Positions 1 through 28,246 of a stretch of DNA of 64,000 nucleotides are shown in pieces. The DNA lies in assembly GCA_020002185.1 (NCBI GenBank), contig CM034532.1:29210971-29274970 (forward strand). Reading direction: 5' to 3'. The notes under the pieces were generated by a model. The model made no database searches. It was not told where the DNA came from and saw only the letters and a program-made list of their open reading frames with translations. The number at the start of each line of letters is the position of its first letter. The stretch's first letter is position 1. A program made the translations under genes and the position numbers. The DNA comes from Paraescarpia echinospica. Its lineage: Eukaryota; Annelida; Polychaeta; Sabellida; Siboglinidae.

Positions 1-622
1 TCTAATATCTACATGTAAGAAATAATATAATTATTATGTGTGGTAATGGACACGGAATTTTACATGCAAACATGTGTGGTATATGATTGCGTAATATGCT
101 TGTATCATAGACGTGCACAACACGTGGAAGACACTACTATAAATAATATATCTGCACAGCGGCAATCCTTGTCGGTAATAAATTTGGTTGCCCATTACCA
201 ACCTATTATATAGTTGGTGTATGACATCACGGAAAAGAGAAACAGCTGCATGGTCTATTGATAACACATAATAAATTAATAACACATCGACATTGAGAGA
301 TGCCGTCGTCCCAGGCGAAAGGAGTACACAAAATTGGGATGAAATATGGGACGAGGCTGTTTCATCATTCGACAAAAAATACAAAGCCATGTTCCATTTC
401 AACCAACATTGTATTTTTGTGTAAAATAATATCTCAAATATTTCAAAATGTGCTTACGTTTGATAGAAAGTAAGTATGTTTTGAAAACAAACAATTTTAA
501 CGCGTACATAAATTGTAAACTAGCTATCATATTTCAGAATAGAAGTACAAATCAGTTGCGCTCTTTTGAATATAGGTCTACGCGCTTGAAAAATGCAAAT
601 GCACATTGTTTTCATTTCTCAC
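1..622. other. Intron, nothing recognised
   Basis: AT-rich sequence after the last visible donor. I see no further Cys-rich exon, RNA gene or repeat structure. The short open frame at 34-402 on the minus strand has no family signature. Confidence 0.5.
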
Positions 623-18295
<17,673 letters not shown>

Positions 18296-18569
18296 GACCG
18301 CCAGTCTCCTGAAAATAGTATTTACTGTGTACTGCTACAGGTAAGTTCTTATTTAACACGGTATACAATCATTAGAGTTCTTCAATGTGCCTAACACTTC
18401 ACAACTAGCAACAGTGATTTCCAAGAGCAAGTCCTTTTTTTGGATAGCATTCTTCACGCCGCAATAACTGCACGAAGAATACTCATTCATATAATCAACC
18501 GCTGTCTATGACCAGGTACTGAGTAAATTGAAGCAACTTGGAGTGAACGAAACTGCATAAGCTACGAAA

Positions 18570-18635
18570 CGACAGCAAGACGATTCGAACCCTGTCCTCT
18601 CGGTTGGACGTTCTACCTACTACGCTAACTCCGCT
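18570..18635 (-). repeat. tRNA-like sequence (SINE head or tRNA pseudogene)
   Basis: The minus strand has an A-box-like TAGCGTAGTAGG and a B-box-like GGTTCGAATCG at tRNA spacing, with GTCC/GGAC able to pair as an anticodon stem. The acceptor ends do not pair well, so it is unlikely to be a working tRNA. It lies in the first intron. Confidence 0.45.
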
Positions 18636-19387
18636 CAATATATTTATGACAGATCGCCTCCTCTATTGCAGACGGATTTACGAAAACCTATAATATTTGT
18701 TCCTCATAATAACAAGTTTAAAATAAAACAATTTCCTAAATGAAACCATGAATAGTCTTTGAGTAGGCAAACCTTTGTTACTGCGTATATTTAAAACTGC
18801 TTCGTAGCTTATGTGTAGCTTAAATAATATCCGTAGACGGTTTCATAACAAAATCGTTTAAATAGACGAAAGATGCTTGGTGTTTGGTGTTTACGTTACA
18901 GCTGATGTCTTGCAAAAGCCAAATTGCCGGGGACGATATATTGTCGTCAAACTATTGAATGTGTTGGTGATATATTTTAAGTAAGTAAAGTCGACAAAAT
19001 CAGCACAGAAACAGGTGCATACTCACATCACGCATTCACATGAAGATTTCAATTTTGAAGAAAAAAACACTTTTATTCTTGTAAAGAACAAAATGAGTTA
19101 ATAGTATGTCTGATTGTCATCAAAGCTACACAGAAAAGTTTCACAAATAAGCTGCCATGTCGTAATGGATACTGCAGTTTTTTGTTTTTGCCAAATTAAT
19201 TGGAAATGACATCAGCAAAAAAAATGAACTGAGTTCGCTTTTTAATTGTTATCGCTTTTCTCATTTCAGACTAATTTCGTGAAAACTTGAGTCTATTTCG
19301 TATCCCTTTTGACACGTTGTGTTGTTTGTAATCATTTCTCATTTTAGCATTGGTAAAATTATAGGACAACCTACTGCAATACTATTT

Positions 19388-20180
19388 TGGAGATAGACAA
19401 CATTTACAAGATGATCTTGACAAGTTGATCAAATGGTCTGAAAAGTGGCAAATGCTGTTCAATTTTGGGAAATGTAAATGCCTCCACGCAGGACATGGGA
19501 ACGAAGAGGTAGAATATACAATGGGGGGAACTGTACAAAGTACTACAATAAAAGAAAAGGACTTAGTGTTAACCATTAGTTCTGATATGAAGGTTTCAGA
19601 GCAGTGCGGAATTGCAGCTTCAAAGGGAAATCAAATCTTTGGATTAATTAGGCGAAACATAACGTATAAGGAAAAATAGCTAATAATACTGATGTACAAA
19701 ACAATAGTTAGGCCTCATTTAGAAAATTGTATTCAAGCGTGGAGGCCATATCGCAGGAAGGACATAGATATGCTAGAAAGATTGCAGAGAAGAGCAACTA
19801 AAATGATACCAAAACTGAGGGATCTTAGTTACGAAATACGCCTAAAAATGCGGCTTAACAACACTAGATTTTTTTCTCAGTTAAGAAAGATAGAAGGACT
19901 AGAGGACACGAAGTTACATTAGCGAAGGAGCGGTGTAGATTAGATATAAGAAAGTTCTCATTTTCACAAAGGACTATAAATGAATGGAACAGATTATCTG
20001 CTGATTGTGTGGGGGCTAGTAGTGTGAATATGTTTAAAAATAAAATCGACACATACCTCAGAAGGACGGGATACACATAGATAAAAGGGTCGGACTCTCG
20101 ATAAGCCAAAGGGCTTCCTTGTCCACCTGCCACCTAGAGTTAATTCTCTGGGTGGCAATCTTGTTAAATCTTGTTAAATC
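19388..20180 (+). mobile_element. CR1-like LINE, 5'-truncated fragment
   Basis: Homologous to the 3' third of the CR1-like copies at 28-46 kb, starting inside RT after the FADD motif. Frames are broken (an in-frame stop near 19,677 and an indel near 19,860). The 3' end keeps the hairpin 20129-20156 and two copies of ATCTTGTTAA. It lies in the first intron, antisense to the host gene. More diverged than the other copies, so an older insertion. Confidence 0.85.
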
Positions 20181-20468
20181 TATTTTACTGGATCCGGTTA
20201 AAATTATGTTTCTCGAGGTACCTGATCTAACAAACAACGTCAATATTCTTTCTATGATTTTAGCAAACCTGTGTGCAATTTTATTAAACCCACTGCGGAC
20301 GTTATTATTCACAAACTACAAATATTTATAAAAATTAATAAACTATTTTAACTTGCAACTGGTTAAACGTATGAATCAGCGTTATATTTACAATCAAACT
20401 TTTCTGAAAACAGTTTTAATAACCTTAACAAACTATTCTTAACTATAAAAGATTCCGCTTGAACTCAC

Positions 20469-20620
20469 ATCGTTGCACCGTATACATTATACGTCGGTAA
20501 ATTCGAAGATTAAGAAAAGAACCAACCTCGTGCGTTCGATATATGTCTTCTCCCTTTTACGCTCTTCCGCTCTTCCGTTCTTCAGAAACGACTGCAACTC
20601 GAGTTGACCGCTCGGCGAAA
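20469..20620 (-). other. Candidate non-coding first exon
   Basis: Bounded by the predicted start site below the TATA box and by a donor reading GAT|GTGAGT at 20,468-20,467. A 5' UTR intron is implied because the ATG exon begins after a clean TTTTCAG acceptor only 13 bp upstream of the ATG. The intron would run from 20,468 to 18,309. The start edge is an estimate. Confidence 0.35.
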
Positions 20621-20645
20621 AGCCCCGATTCTCGTTGACCACCCC

Positions 20646-20653
20646 CTTATATA
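20646..20653 (-). promoter_or_regulatory. TATA box of the LU-EGF-VWD gene
   Basis: On the minus strand the sequence reads TATATAAG followed by a G run. A start site 25-30 bp downstream would fall near 20,620. A good splice donor lies at 20,468 and a good acceptor at 18,309, just before the initiator ATG, so this box fits a non-coding first exon. Supported by motif and position only. Confidence 0.5.
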
Positions 20654-20821
20654 CATGGCTCGAACCGGATGATTTAGATTAATTGTTCAAAGTCATGGTC
20701 AAAACACGTCGTAAAATTGGCGGGTTGCCCAGCATAAGGGCGTTTCCGCGAGGTGTGCGTTATTCGTACTAGTCAATAAATGCATACATATCTAGTGTTA
20801 TGTACTTCGCGCTGTGTGATT

Positions 20822-20829
20822 ATGCAAAT
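20822..20829 (+). promoter_or_regulatory. POU octamer-like ATGCAAAT
   Basis: A perfect ATGCAAAT octamer abuts the triple UPRE-like array. It fits a POU-factor site in a promoter-proximal region, but an 8-mer occurs by chance often in AT-rich DNA. Confidence 0.25.
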
Positions 20830-20830
20830 A

Positions 20831-20890
20831 GAAAGTTAGTGACGTGGTAAGAAAGTTAGTGACGTGGTAAGAAAGTTAGTGACGTGGACA
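20831..20890. promoter_or_regulatory. Three tandem 20-bp units, each with a UPRE-like TGACGTGG site
   Basis: A 20-bp unit is repeated three times, with TGACGTGG at 20840-20847, 20860-20867 and 20880-20887. TGACGTGG matches the unfolded-protein-response element bound by XBP1/ATF6 and contains an ATF/CREB half site. The array lies about 200 bp upstream of the TATA box of a secreted, disulfide-rich protein, where ER-stress or secretory-load control would make sense. The function is inference; the third unit diverges after the site. Confidence 0.45.
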
Positions 20891-21965
20891 AGGCCGTACC
20901 AATTTCGGTCGATAACCATAAAATCTGGAAATTATGAGGTGTGTGCGAAAGTTGTTTTGATTAACCGAACGTGTTAATTCACGTAGGTTGGATGCTTGTG
21001 CGACTTTTAGATGACGCATGTTCACAGAGAAAGAAGACATCTACTTATGTACGACTAGGCAAGGACGACAATTCAAGAATTGTTCCAACAAACACAAACG
21101 CGACGGACGCAATTATTTAAAAAAAACTAGCGCCCATCCCCGAAGCTTACGTTTTGTCCGTAAACAAATACTTACTCGCTGGAGTAAATTAACTTGCTTC
21201 ACTAAATAGTTTCACATGGTGGAATAATAAACAAAAGACTAATCATAATGTCTTCAAAATGTTAAGCTACATGTCTTTTAAAAACTTGCCCAATGTCATT
21301 ACGCAGCACGCACCGATCACTCGACACACGCGCACACATGCCTAAAAGGCAAGGTCCGACTGCCATTGGTCAATCGCTGTAGCCTAATGGGATGTTTTGA
21401 CGACGGCAAGATTACCTGTTCAGGACACCTGCTTGGGCTCATGCGCACCTGCGTAGCTTCAAACTAGGGTCAACAAAATGATGGACATGACTTTAATGGG
21501 TTTCTCCACCAGCCTGCGCAGGTTCCGCTTCCAATAAGGTCTACTCGAATCATTGCTTTAGTATGCTTAAAGGGGATGAAACGCCTGAACAACCGTATCC
21601 CAACATAAGAACATGTAATTTACAATACATGGCACCATGATTTGATGAGCCCAGCGCCACGGTATATTTTAAATAATTGTTGTTTTAACGTATTCATTAT
21701 CGGCACTGGGCGCCGCCATTGCTATCCAGGGACCAGTGGTTTGAGTCGTGGCTGTTCAAACTTTCATTTACTGTCCCACTTGCCCGTACATGGTGCACGC
21801 GAAGCAAATTATGTATGCCACATGTTGCATGAATTTGAAAACGTCATGTGTTACATTATGAGTAAATGTTCTTGTTCATCATTTATTTATATCATGCCTT
21901 ATGCCTTTTTATAACTTATCACAACTTAATGTATTGAAGGCATCAAACGCAGAGTTAGTCCCGCG

Positions 21966-22050
21966 ATTGGAATTTGGGTCGCAGCCAAACATATTAAAGA
22001 CCGCTGTTATAAAAATAGTTAAATGCATCAAACTGTTTGGCAGTACAAAG
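21966..22050 (+). repeat. Short dispersed repeat R4, copy 1
   Basis: Shares GAATTTGGGTCGC-GCC, then a TTAA segment and CGCTG, with 22495-22560. Both look like ends of an unidentified element. Confidence 0.4.
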
Positions 22051-22494
22051 CAGTATCAACATGTAAAATTGTTTCTTAATAATACAATTGAATGAATCCT
22101 ATTTTAATGGGTAAATTTCAATGCATTTACATTTAAATTACAGGCCAACTTCAACTATAATTAAACAAAACTCATAATGACTAAATAGAAACAAAAGGGT
22201 GAAACAAAAAACAATTATGTCTAAGGGGTTGCATGCCTTCTTATCATCACCATTAAATTAGCTTAATATGTCAGTCAAACGTTGTCGAAATCGTACCACC
22301 TTCCCAACTCCGTCCGCCATCTTTGCTTCGTTTGCAACGGGTGTTCTGTTTCTAGGTCGATAAACAAAGCAAGCTTTTTAAATAAACATTATGATTCAAT
22401 ATTTATTTTATGTTATTCCTATTTATTTTCCATCATATTTTAGTTTAAGTACACAAATCAACTGTCTGAATATAGTACCTGTGGGTCGCCGTAC

Positions 22495-22560
22495 AATTTC
22501 CCCAACAAGAATTTGGGTCGCTGCCAAAAAGGTTAAGAATCGCTGCGCGCAGAACAAAGA
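22495..22560 (+). repeat. Short dispersed repeat R4, copy 2
   Basis: Counterpart of 21966-22050. It abuts the 3' tail of the RTE-like LINE on the minus strand. Confidence 0.4.
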
Positions 22561-23880
22561 TGGCGATCATCATCATCATTCTGCAGCCGTAGTGTCCCGT
22601 TACGTGGTTGGGCGAAGGCCTCAGCATGTCTTTTCCAAATCTGCCTGTCTTGCGCTATCCTCTGCCAGATGGTGCCCTTCCAGTACTCGTCTAGTTCGAC
22701 TCTACACCGTCTCGCTGATCTTCCTCTAGATCGTTTCCCTTCGTAAGGTCTCCAGGTTGTGATACGCGATGTCCATCGGTTATCTCGTAGTCTGCTGATG
22801 TGCCCTGCCCAGGTCCACTTCTGTCTTCTGATTTGTTCTATCACGTCTATGACCTTTGTCTTCTCTCTTACTCACTTTCATCAGCTAGCTTCTGCAGCAT
22901 TTTGTGTAGTTCTTGCGGTGTACTGGCGGATATGAGTATGTTGTCGGCGAAGCGAAGATGATTTAGATGTTCTCCGTCTATCCTCAAGCCTCTGGTTTCC
23001 CAGGTCAGTCTTGGGAATATGCTTTCGAGTGTTGCCGTAAACAGTTTGGGCGATATGGTGTCACTCTGTCGTACTCCTCTCTTGGAGTTGATCTTGTTGC
23101 TCTTTTTGTGTTGGTGTTTGTGTAGATGTGTTTCAGGTGTTCGATGTATACGACTTCTATCCCCTGTTCTTGAAGAGAGGTCAGTATTGCTTGAGTGTGC
23201 ACCGAGTCGAAAGCCTTCTCTAAGTCGACGGAAGCGATGCAGAGCGGCATGTTATATTCTCGGCACTTCTCTTTCAGTTGGTATACGACGTGTACGTGGT
23301 CTGTCGTTGAGTACCTGCTTCTGAATCCTGCTTGCTCTCGTAGTTGGTTTTCGTCGAGTGTCTTCTCTAGCCTATTCGTTAGTATCTTTGTAAGTAATTT
23401 GTAGATGTTTTATATCAGGCATATCGGTTTGTAGTTCTTTTTATTTCCCTTCTTGAAAATTATCACCATCTTTGCGTTCTTCCACTCGGTGGGTATTCGT
23501 CTTTCTGATAAGCATTTAGTATACAGCACAGTCAGTGTCTTCGAGATGGTATCTTCTCCTGCTTTTAATGTTGCCTGATGTATTCCCATTCTGATGTATT
23601 CCCATTCTTCATATCTCTTAGCGCTGCTTCCATCTCTCATGGTGTTATCTCTGGTACCTCTTTCGTCTTTTGAGTCGGTGTGAATTATGGTACTCTGTTC
23701 ACTGTCGTAAAGCTCGGTGTATAATTTCTCTATTCGTTCCACGATCATATCTTGGTCTTGTATTTCTCTACCCTGCTTGTCTAGAAGTATAATCAGTCTG
23801 TCTCGGCTTAGTGCCTGTGTTCTTCTGGCGATACGCAGTGTTTTGTTTGGCCGATTTAAGCGTCGAACAAAATAATTTTG
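22560..23880 (-). mobile_element. RTE-like non-LTR retrotransposon, decayed RT part
   Basis: The minus strand shows, in order: an upstream RT segment (23,880-23,410) with IPTEWKNAKMVIIFKKGNK, the RT finger block with VDLEKAFDSV (23,250-23,180), and a C-terminal segment with KWTWAGHISRLRDNRW and LDEYWKGTIWQRI (22,844-22,640). Several frameshifts and stops separate them. The 3' end is a short ATG/ATC repeat near 22,565-22,580, as expected for RTE elements, which end in short tandem repeats instead of poly-A. Confidence 0.75.
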
Positions 23881-24284
23881 CTCAATGTGTCTTATACATA
23901 AGCAGGTTTCTGCCATCACCAATGTGTACTTAAATAGTATTTATTTTGATACATGGCATAAGACAGCTGCGCTTCAGTTACCCTTTAACGTGTCTGTTCC
24001 GACTCTTAGACGACGAATCAGAACATTGTGTTTGAATGTTTTACCGATATTGCGAAGCAGCACTTCAATCGGGTAATAGATTAACACTCAGCAGATGTGA
24101 GGTACGTTTATCTTGGAATATATTTTAATATACGGTGATATGGACTTCAATTTATATTTGTTTTCTAATATATAACAATGTTGTTGAGTGGATACATCAA
24201 TTACTTTTTGTTAGGATGTTCCTAGCAGCTTCTTTTATCGCTTAATTCAACGTGTTGATATAATGCCTAACCTAAGACATAAAG

Positions 24285-24530
24285 AAAAAAATACGAATTA
24301 ACAAATGAACTGTCTCGATATAGAGATGACATAATTGGACGTTCAAAAGCAAGATGGGCTGGAGAAAGAAAAACGACCACAGAAGAAAGACAAGATTTGG
24401 TACAGCGGAGAACAAAAAATGAATATGACATAGCATTCATTATATGAAAGGAAATACTTGGTTGTGTGATCAGCTGCACACCCATGAAAGCGATTCTTTG
24501 TAGGCTAATATACATTCGAGACATACTGTA
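24285..24530 (+). mobile_element. RTE-like endonuclease fragment
   Basis: The plus strand reads NELSRYRDDIIG, KARWAGERKTTTEE and, after a break, GCVISCTPMKAI, corresponding to the N-terminal AP-endonuclease of RTE elements (the region before the YAPT motif). Several indels. No matching RT follows. Confidence 0.55.
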
Positions 24531-24539
24531 TCAAAACGA

Positions 24540-26290
24540 GATAATTTCCCATAACTACTTTCTCTGCTACTCATGTCTTGCATGTTTATGCATAATTTGG
24601 GTGTTATCAGTGCAAAAAGCCAATAAACAATTGTGTTTACGCGAATATTTTTGAGCTTGCTGCCACGTGGATAATTAATTATGCAGCCCGGGTATAACGA
24701 ATATTCATGCACGCGCAGTGAACCACACAAAGACCGTTGACTTCACACACACACAGTCAACATGTCAGAATCCGAGGTTAGTTGATTCAAGCATTGGCAT
24801 TGTAAATAAGCAATTTGTAGAAATATATATATTCACAGCTATTTTTATAAGTGTAGGAAACGTATGCATTGTTCATTTATCCTGCTTCCCTATGCGTCAG
24901 CCGAGTAACGTTTCGATTAAGTAGAATTAATTAATATGAATTCAACTTTGTTTATTTGCAAGAACATTGGAAATAACCGAGCTGGTGGAAAGAGGAAATT
25001 GAAGAGTTTACTCAACAGTGCCATTAACTGGACAATGGGTCACCTGACATCTACTGGGATCTACTGACATCTTGTAGATCACTTCGTGTTTCAAATGGAT
25101 TTGTGCAATCGGTCGATTTGTGCATCCTAATGCACAACATCCCGTCATTATGTTACAAAATAGGAGTATAAAATAAAATTTATGCTTTCTTATGCTCATC
25201 ATGTTTGGATTGTGTTCTACAGCATATTCTTCCAAAAAATGTGAAACAAGTTTATGTTAAGTGCTGGGAGTAGTGTATAAAAGGTGTCAACAAAGTTTAT
25301 TTTACAATAATGTTCCACAACATTCAAAATGTTTTAGGGATTTTCTTGAGTTAAGTACACCAATGATGACTGAAAACTGTGTTTTAGAATACGCGTTATT
25401 TTAACGTTTTGTAATTTTATAACTTTATTTCCATCATACAATGGCCATTTTATTTGTCATCGAAACGGGAGTTCGACAGAAACAAATTCAATATATTTTA
25501 CTGTGAATGATGGGCAGAACAAATAATTATTGCACTCCCAGTACAAACTATAACATGTTGTTACACTGGTGCGATATATTGTAATAATTTGTCTACAATA
25601 ATGTTATTATGCTCTTTATAGATCTAAATTTGTCAAACTAAAATTAAACCTTATGTAGATAGGAAAATACATAGCCGCCTGTACTATTTTAATATTGTAC
25701 ATTGCTTCATGAGATGTATAATGTTGTATTTATGCTGCTTATGGAAATAGCAGCTGGATTTATGGTGCAAACAAAATGGTTTCATTATTGAATGTTTCTC
25801 GGCTTCAATAAGTTTCTGTTATCTAAACGTTTAATTAAAACTAAACTTTAAAATGTATAGCCAGTTGTACCTCGTGAAAAAGAAACATAGATGAGATTTC
25901 GTAGGTTTTTATATTAAAAAAAACACGATACCAATCATTCAACTTCGTGTGACTTCGTGCGTGGAGAGCTGGTGTTTTTTTCTTTTAAATCAATCCGTCT
26001 GTCATGAGCTGTCGCTGTGTTCATTCTCCGTTTATTCCATATGTTTTCCTTCTTTTCTTTGCTGAATATGTCAGATAAAGAGCAGCTGGTCCACGTTTCC
26101 TTTTGATAATTTTATCGGTCACGACTCATTCGAATGGCGGTGGCTAATCCAAACACACACACATGTTGATGACGTTTTCCTTGCATCTATCAACTTGGCG
26201 TAGCTAATCGAAGTCTGACGGAGAGTCCCGTATATTAATGAGCATACCGTATACTATGGGGCCAAAGTTATTTTTTCGATATATTGTTAG
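24540..26290. other. AT-rich stretch, no clear gene
   Basis: A possible two-exon 39-codon frame (24762-24776 joined to 24963-25067) is noted under findings. Otherwise no domain, RNA gene or repeat structure seen. Confidence 0.4.
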
Positions 26291-26294
26291 GGTC

Positions 26295-27170
26295 ATTAGA
26301 ATTACATGAAATAATCATATTGACAGGATTACTTAATAATTGCGAACATTACAAAGATATTACAGTTCTCAAAGAATCGCTTTAACAGCAGGATTATTTC
26401 CATCAGAATAAAAGGCTAAACCAAAAAAACATCACGGTAATTCTGATCTATGCAACAAGAATGAGAACCAAACTGAATATGATGCACTATTGGATTAATT
26501 ATCAGAGTATTGCAAAGACATAAACCTATATCACTATGAACTAAATCTGGACACGAGCCTACTTCAAAATTCACAACAAACTGTTTGACATTGACACATC
26601 TGTTTTAAGAGAAGAAGTAGACGACGCATTAAGCCAATCGAAAAAAAGAAAATCACCAGTTGTTGACAACATCCCAGAAGAACTGAAGCTGGAAATTACG
26701 CGTTTATTAAATAAAATGTTCAAGTAAACACGTCCCCTGTTAAGTGTAACGGTGCATGCAGAATGTATGAACCGCCCGGTACGCACACCCTAGCCTCAAC
26801 GGCTGTCAATAAATTTCCCAAGAATTTTGTTTTATTGCGCCCGCCGTGACGTAGGTATTTGGTTTGTTGGCAATTGAAAGACAGTGCCGTTTACGCCGTT
26901 TATTCCTTAGAATTCATACACTGACGCCTACGTATGTCCAAGGCACTGCTGATCACAAATTCTATTGCTTCGACTAAACCATTTTCTTAGAAAAGTCGAA
27001 GCACGTTGATGTCCCCGCTTAGGAACATACCCCCTACTGAGAGGTCAAACCCCGATTATTTAGTTTCAACTGCCCGTTCAGACGTATCAATTCTCAACTG
27101 ACCATTTACATTTCGACCATACCAATTCTCAAACGTTACGTTAAAAGCAAAGTCTCTGCCTCTGTCTATG

Positions 27171-27175
<5 letters not shown>
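26295..27175 (+). repeat. Left arm of an inverted duplication (RTE-like fragment plus flank)
   Basis: Contains RTE pieces: endonuclease residues near 26,430 and an RT-proximal segment with LREEVDDALSQSKKRKSP and IPEELKLEI (26,590-26,700). Shared non-coding flank then runs to the (CT)n tract. The same sequence, including the truncation point and flank, recurs reversed at about 61,600-62,360 and 63,810-63,970. This arm lacks two short flank segments and about 1.45 kb of the element that the right arm keeps. Confidence 0.8.

Positions 27176-27246
<71 letters not shown>
27175..27246. repeat. (CT)n microsatellite ending at the gap
   Basis: A pure CT tract truncated by the N run, the counterpart of the long (GA)n at 60,826-61,600. 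Confidence 0.95.
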
Positions 27247-28246
27247 NNNNNNNNNNNNNNNNNNNNNNNNNNNNNNNNNNNNNNNNNNNNNNNNNNNNNN
27301 NNNNNNNNNNNNNNNNNNNNNNNNNNNNNNNNNNNNNNNNNNNNNNNNNNNNNNNNNNNNNNNNNNNNNNNNNNNNNNNNNNNNNNNNNNNNNNNNNNNN
27401 NNNNNNNNNNNNNNNNNNNNNNNNNNNNNNNNNNNNNNNNNNNNNNNNNNNNNNNNNNNNNNNNNNNNNNNNNNNNNNNNNNNNNNNNNNNNNNNNNNNN
27501 NNNNNNNNNNNNNNNNNNNNNNNNNNNNNNNNNNNNNNNNNNNNNNNNNNNNNNNNNNNNNNNNNNNNNNNNNNNNNNNNNNNNNNNNNNNNNNNNNNNN
27601 NNNNNNNNNNNNNNNNNNNNNNNNNNNNNNNNNNNNNNNNNNNNNNNNNNNNNNNNNNNNNNNNNNNNNNNNNNNNNNNNNNNNNNNNNNNNNNNNNNNN
27701 NNNNNNNNNNNNNNNNNNNNNNNNNNNNNNNNNNNNNNNNNNNNNNNNNNNNNNNNNNNNNNNNNNNNNNNNNNNNNNNNNNNNNNNNNNNNNNNNNNNN
27801 NNNNNNNNNNNNNNNNNNNNNNNNNNNNNNNNNNNNNNNNNNNNNNNNNNNNNNNNNNNNNNNNNNNNNNNNNNNNNNNNNNNNNNNNNNNNNNNNNNNN
27901 NNNNNNNNNNNNNNNNNNNNNNNNNNNNNNNNNNNNNNNNNNNNNNNNNNNNNNNNNNNNNNNNNNNNNNNNNNNNNNNNNNNNNNNNNNNNNNNNNNNN
28001 NNNNNNNNNNNNNNNNNNNNNNNNNNNNNNNNNNNNNNNNNNNNNNNNNNNNNNNNNNNNNNNNNNNNNNNNNNNNNNNNNNNNNNNNNNNNNNNNNNNN
28101 NNNNNNNNNNNNNNNNNNNNNNNNNNNNNNNNNNNNNNNNNNNNNNNNNNNNNNNNNNNNNNNNNNNNNNNNNNNNNNNNNNNNNNNNNNNNNNNNNNNN
28201 NNNNNNNNNNNNNNNNNNNNNNNNNNNNNNNNNNNNNNNNNNNNNN
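27247..28246. other. Assembly gap of exactly 1,000 N
   Basis: The round length indicates a placeholder and does not measure the real distance. Left edge is a (CT)n tract, right edge a CR1-like LINE, both hard to assemble. Confidence 0.98.

Larger units (their letters stand above)
20690..21960. other. Upstream region, no gene seen
   Basis: Apart from the UPRE-like array and octamer listed separately, I find no coding signature. Short open frames at 21018-21209 and 21642-21914 show no domain. Confidence 0.45.

Noticed and set aside
34..402. 122-codon minus-strand frame as a further exon of the main gene
   Set aside because: No Cys-rich module and no convincing acceptor in phase 1; low-complexity AT-rich intron sequence.
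18570..18635. Functional tRNA gene
   Set aside because: A and B boxes are present but the acceptor stem does not pair and the anticodon loop is irregular.
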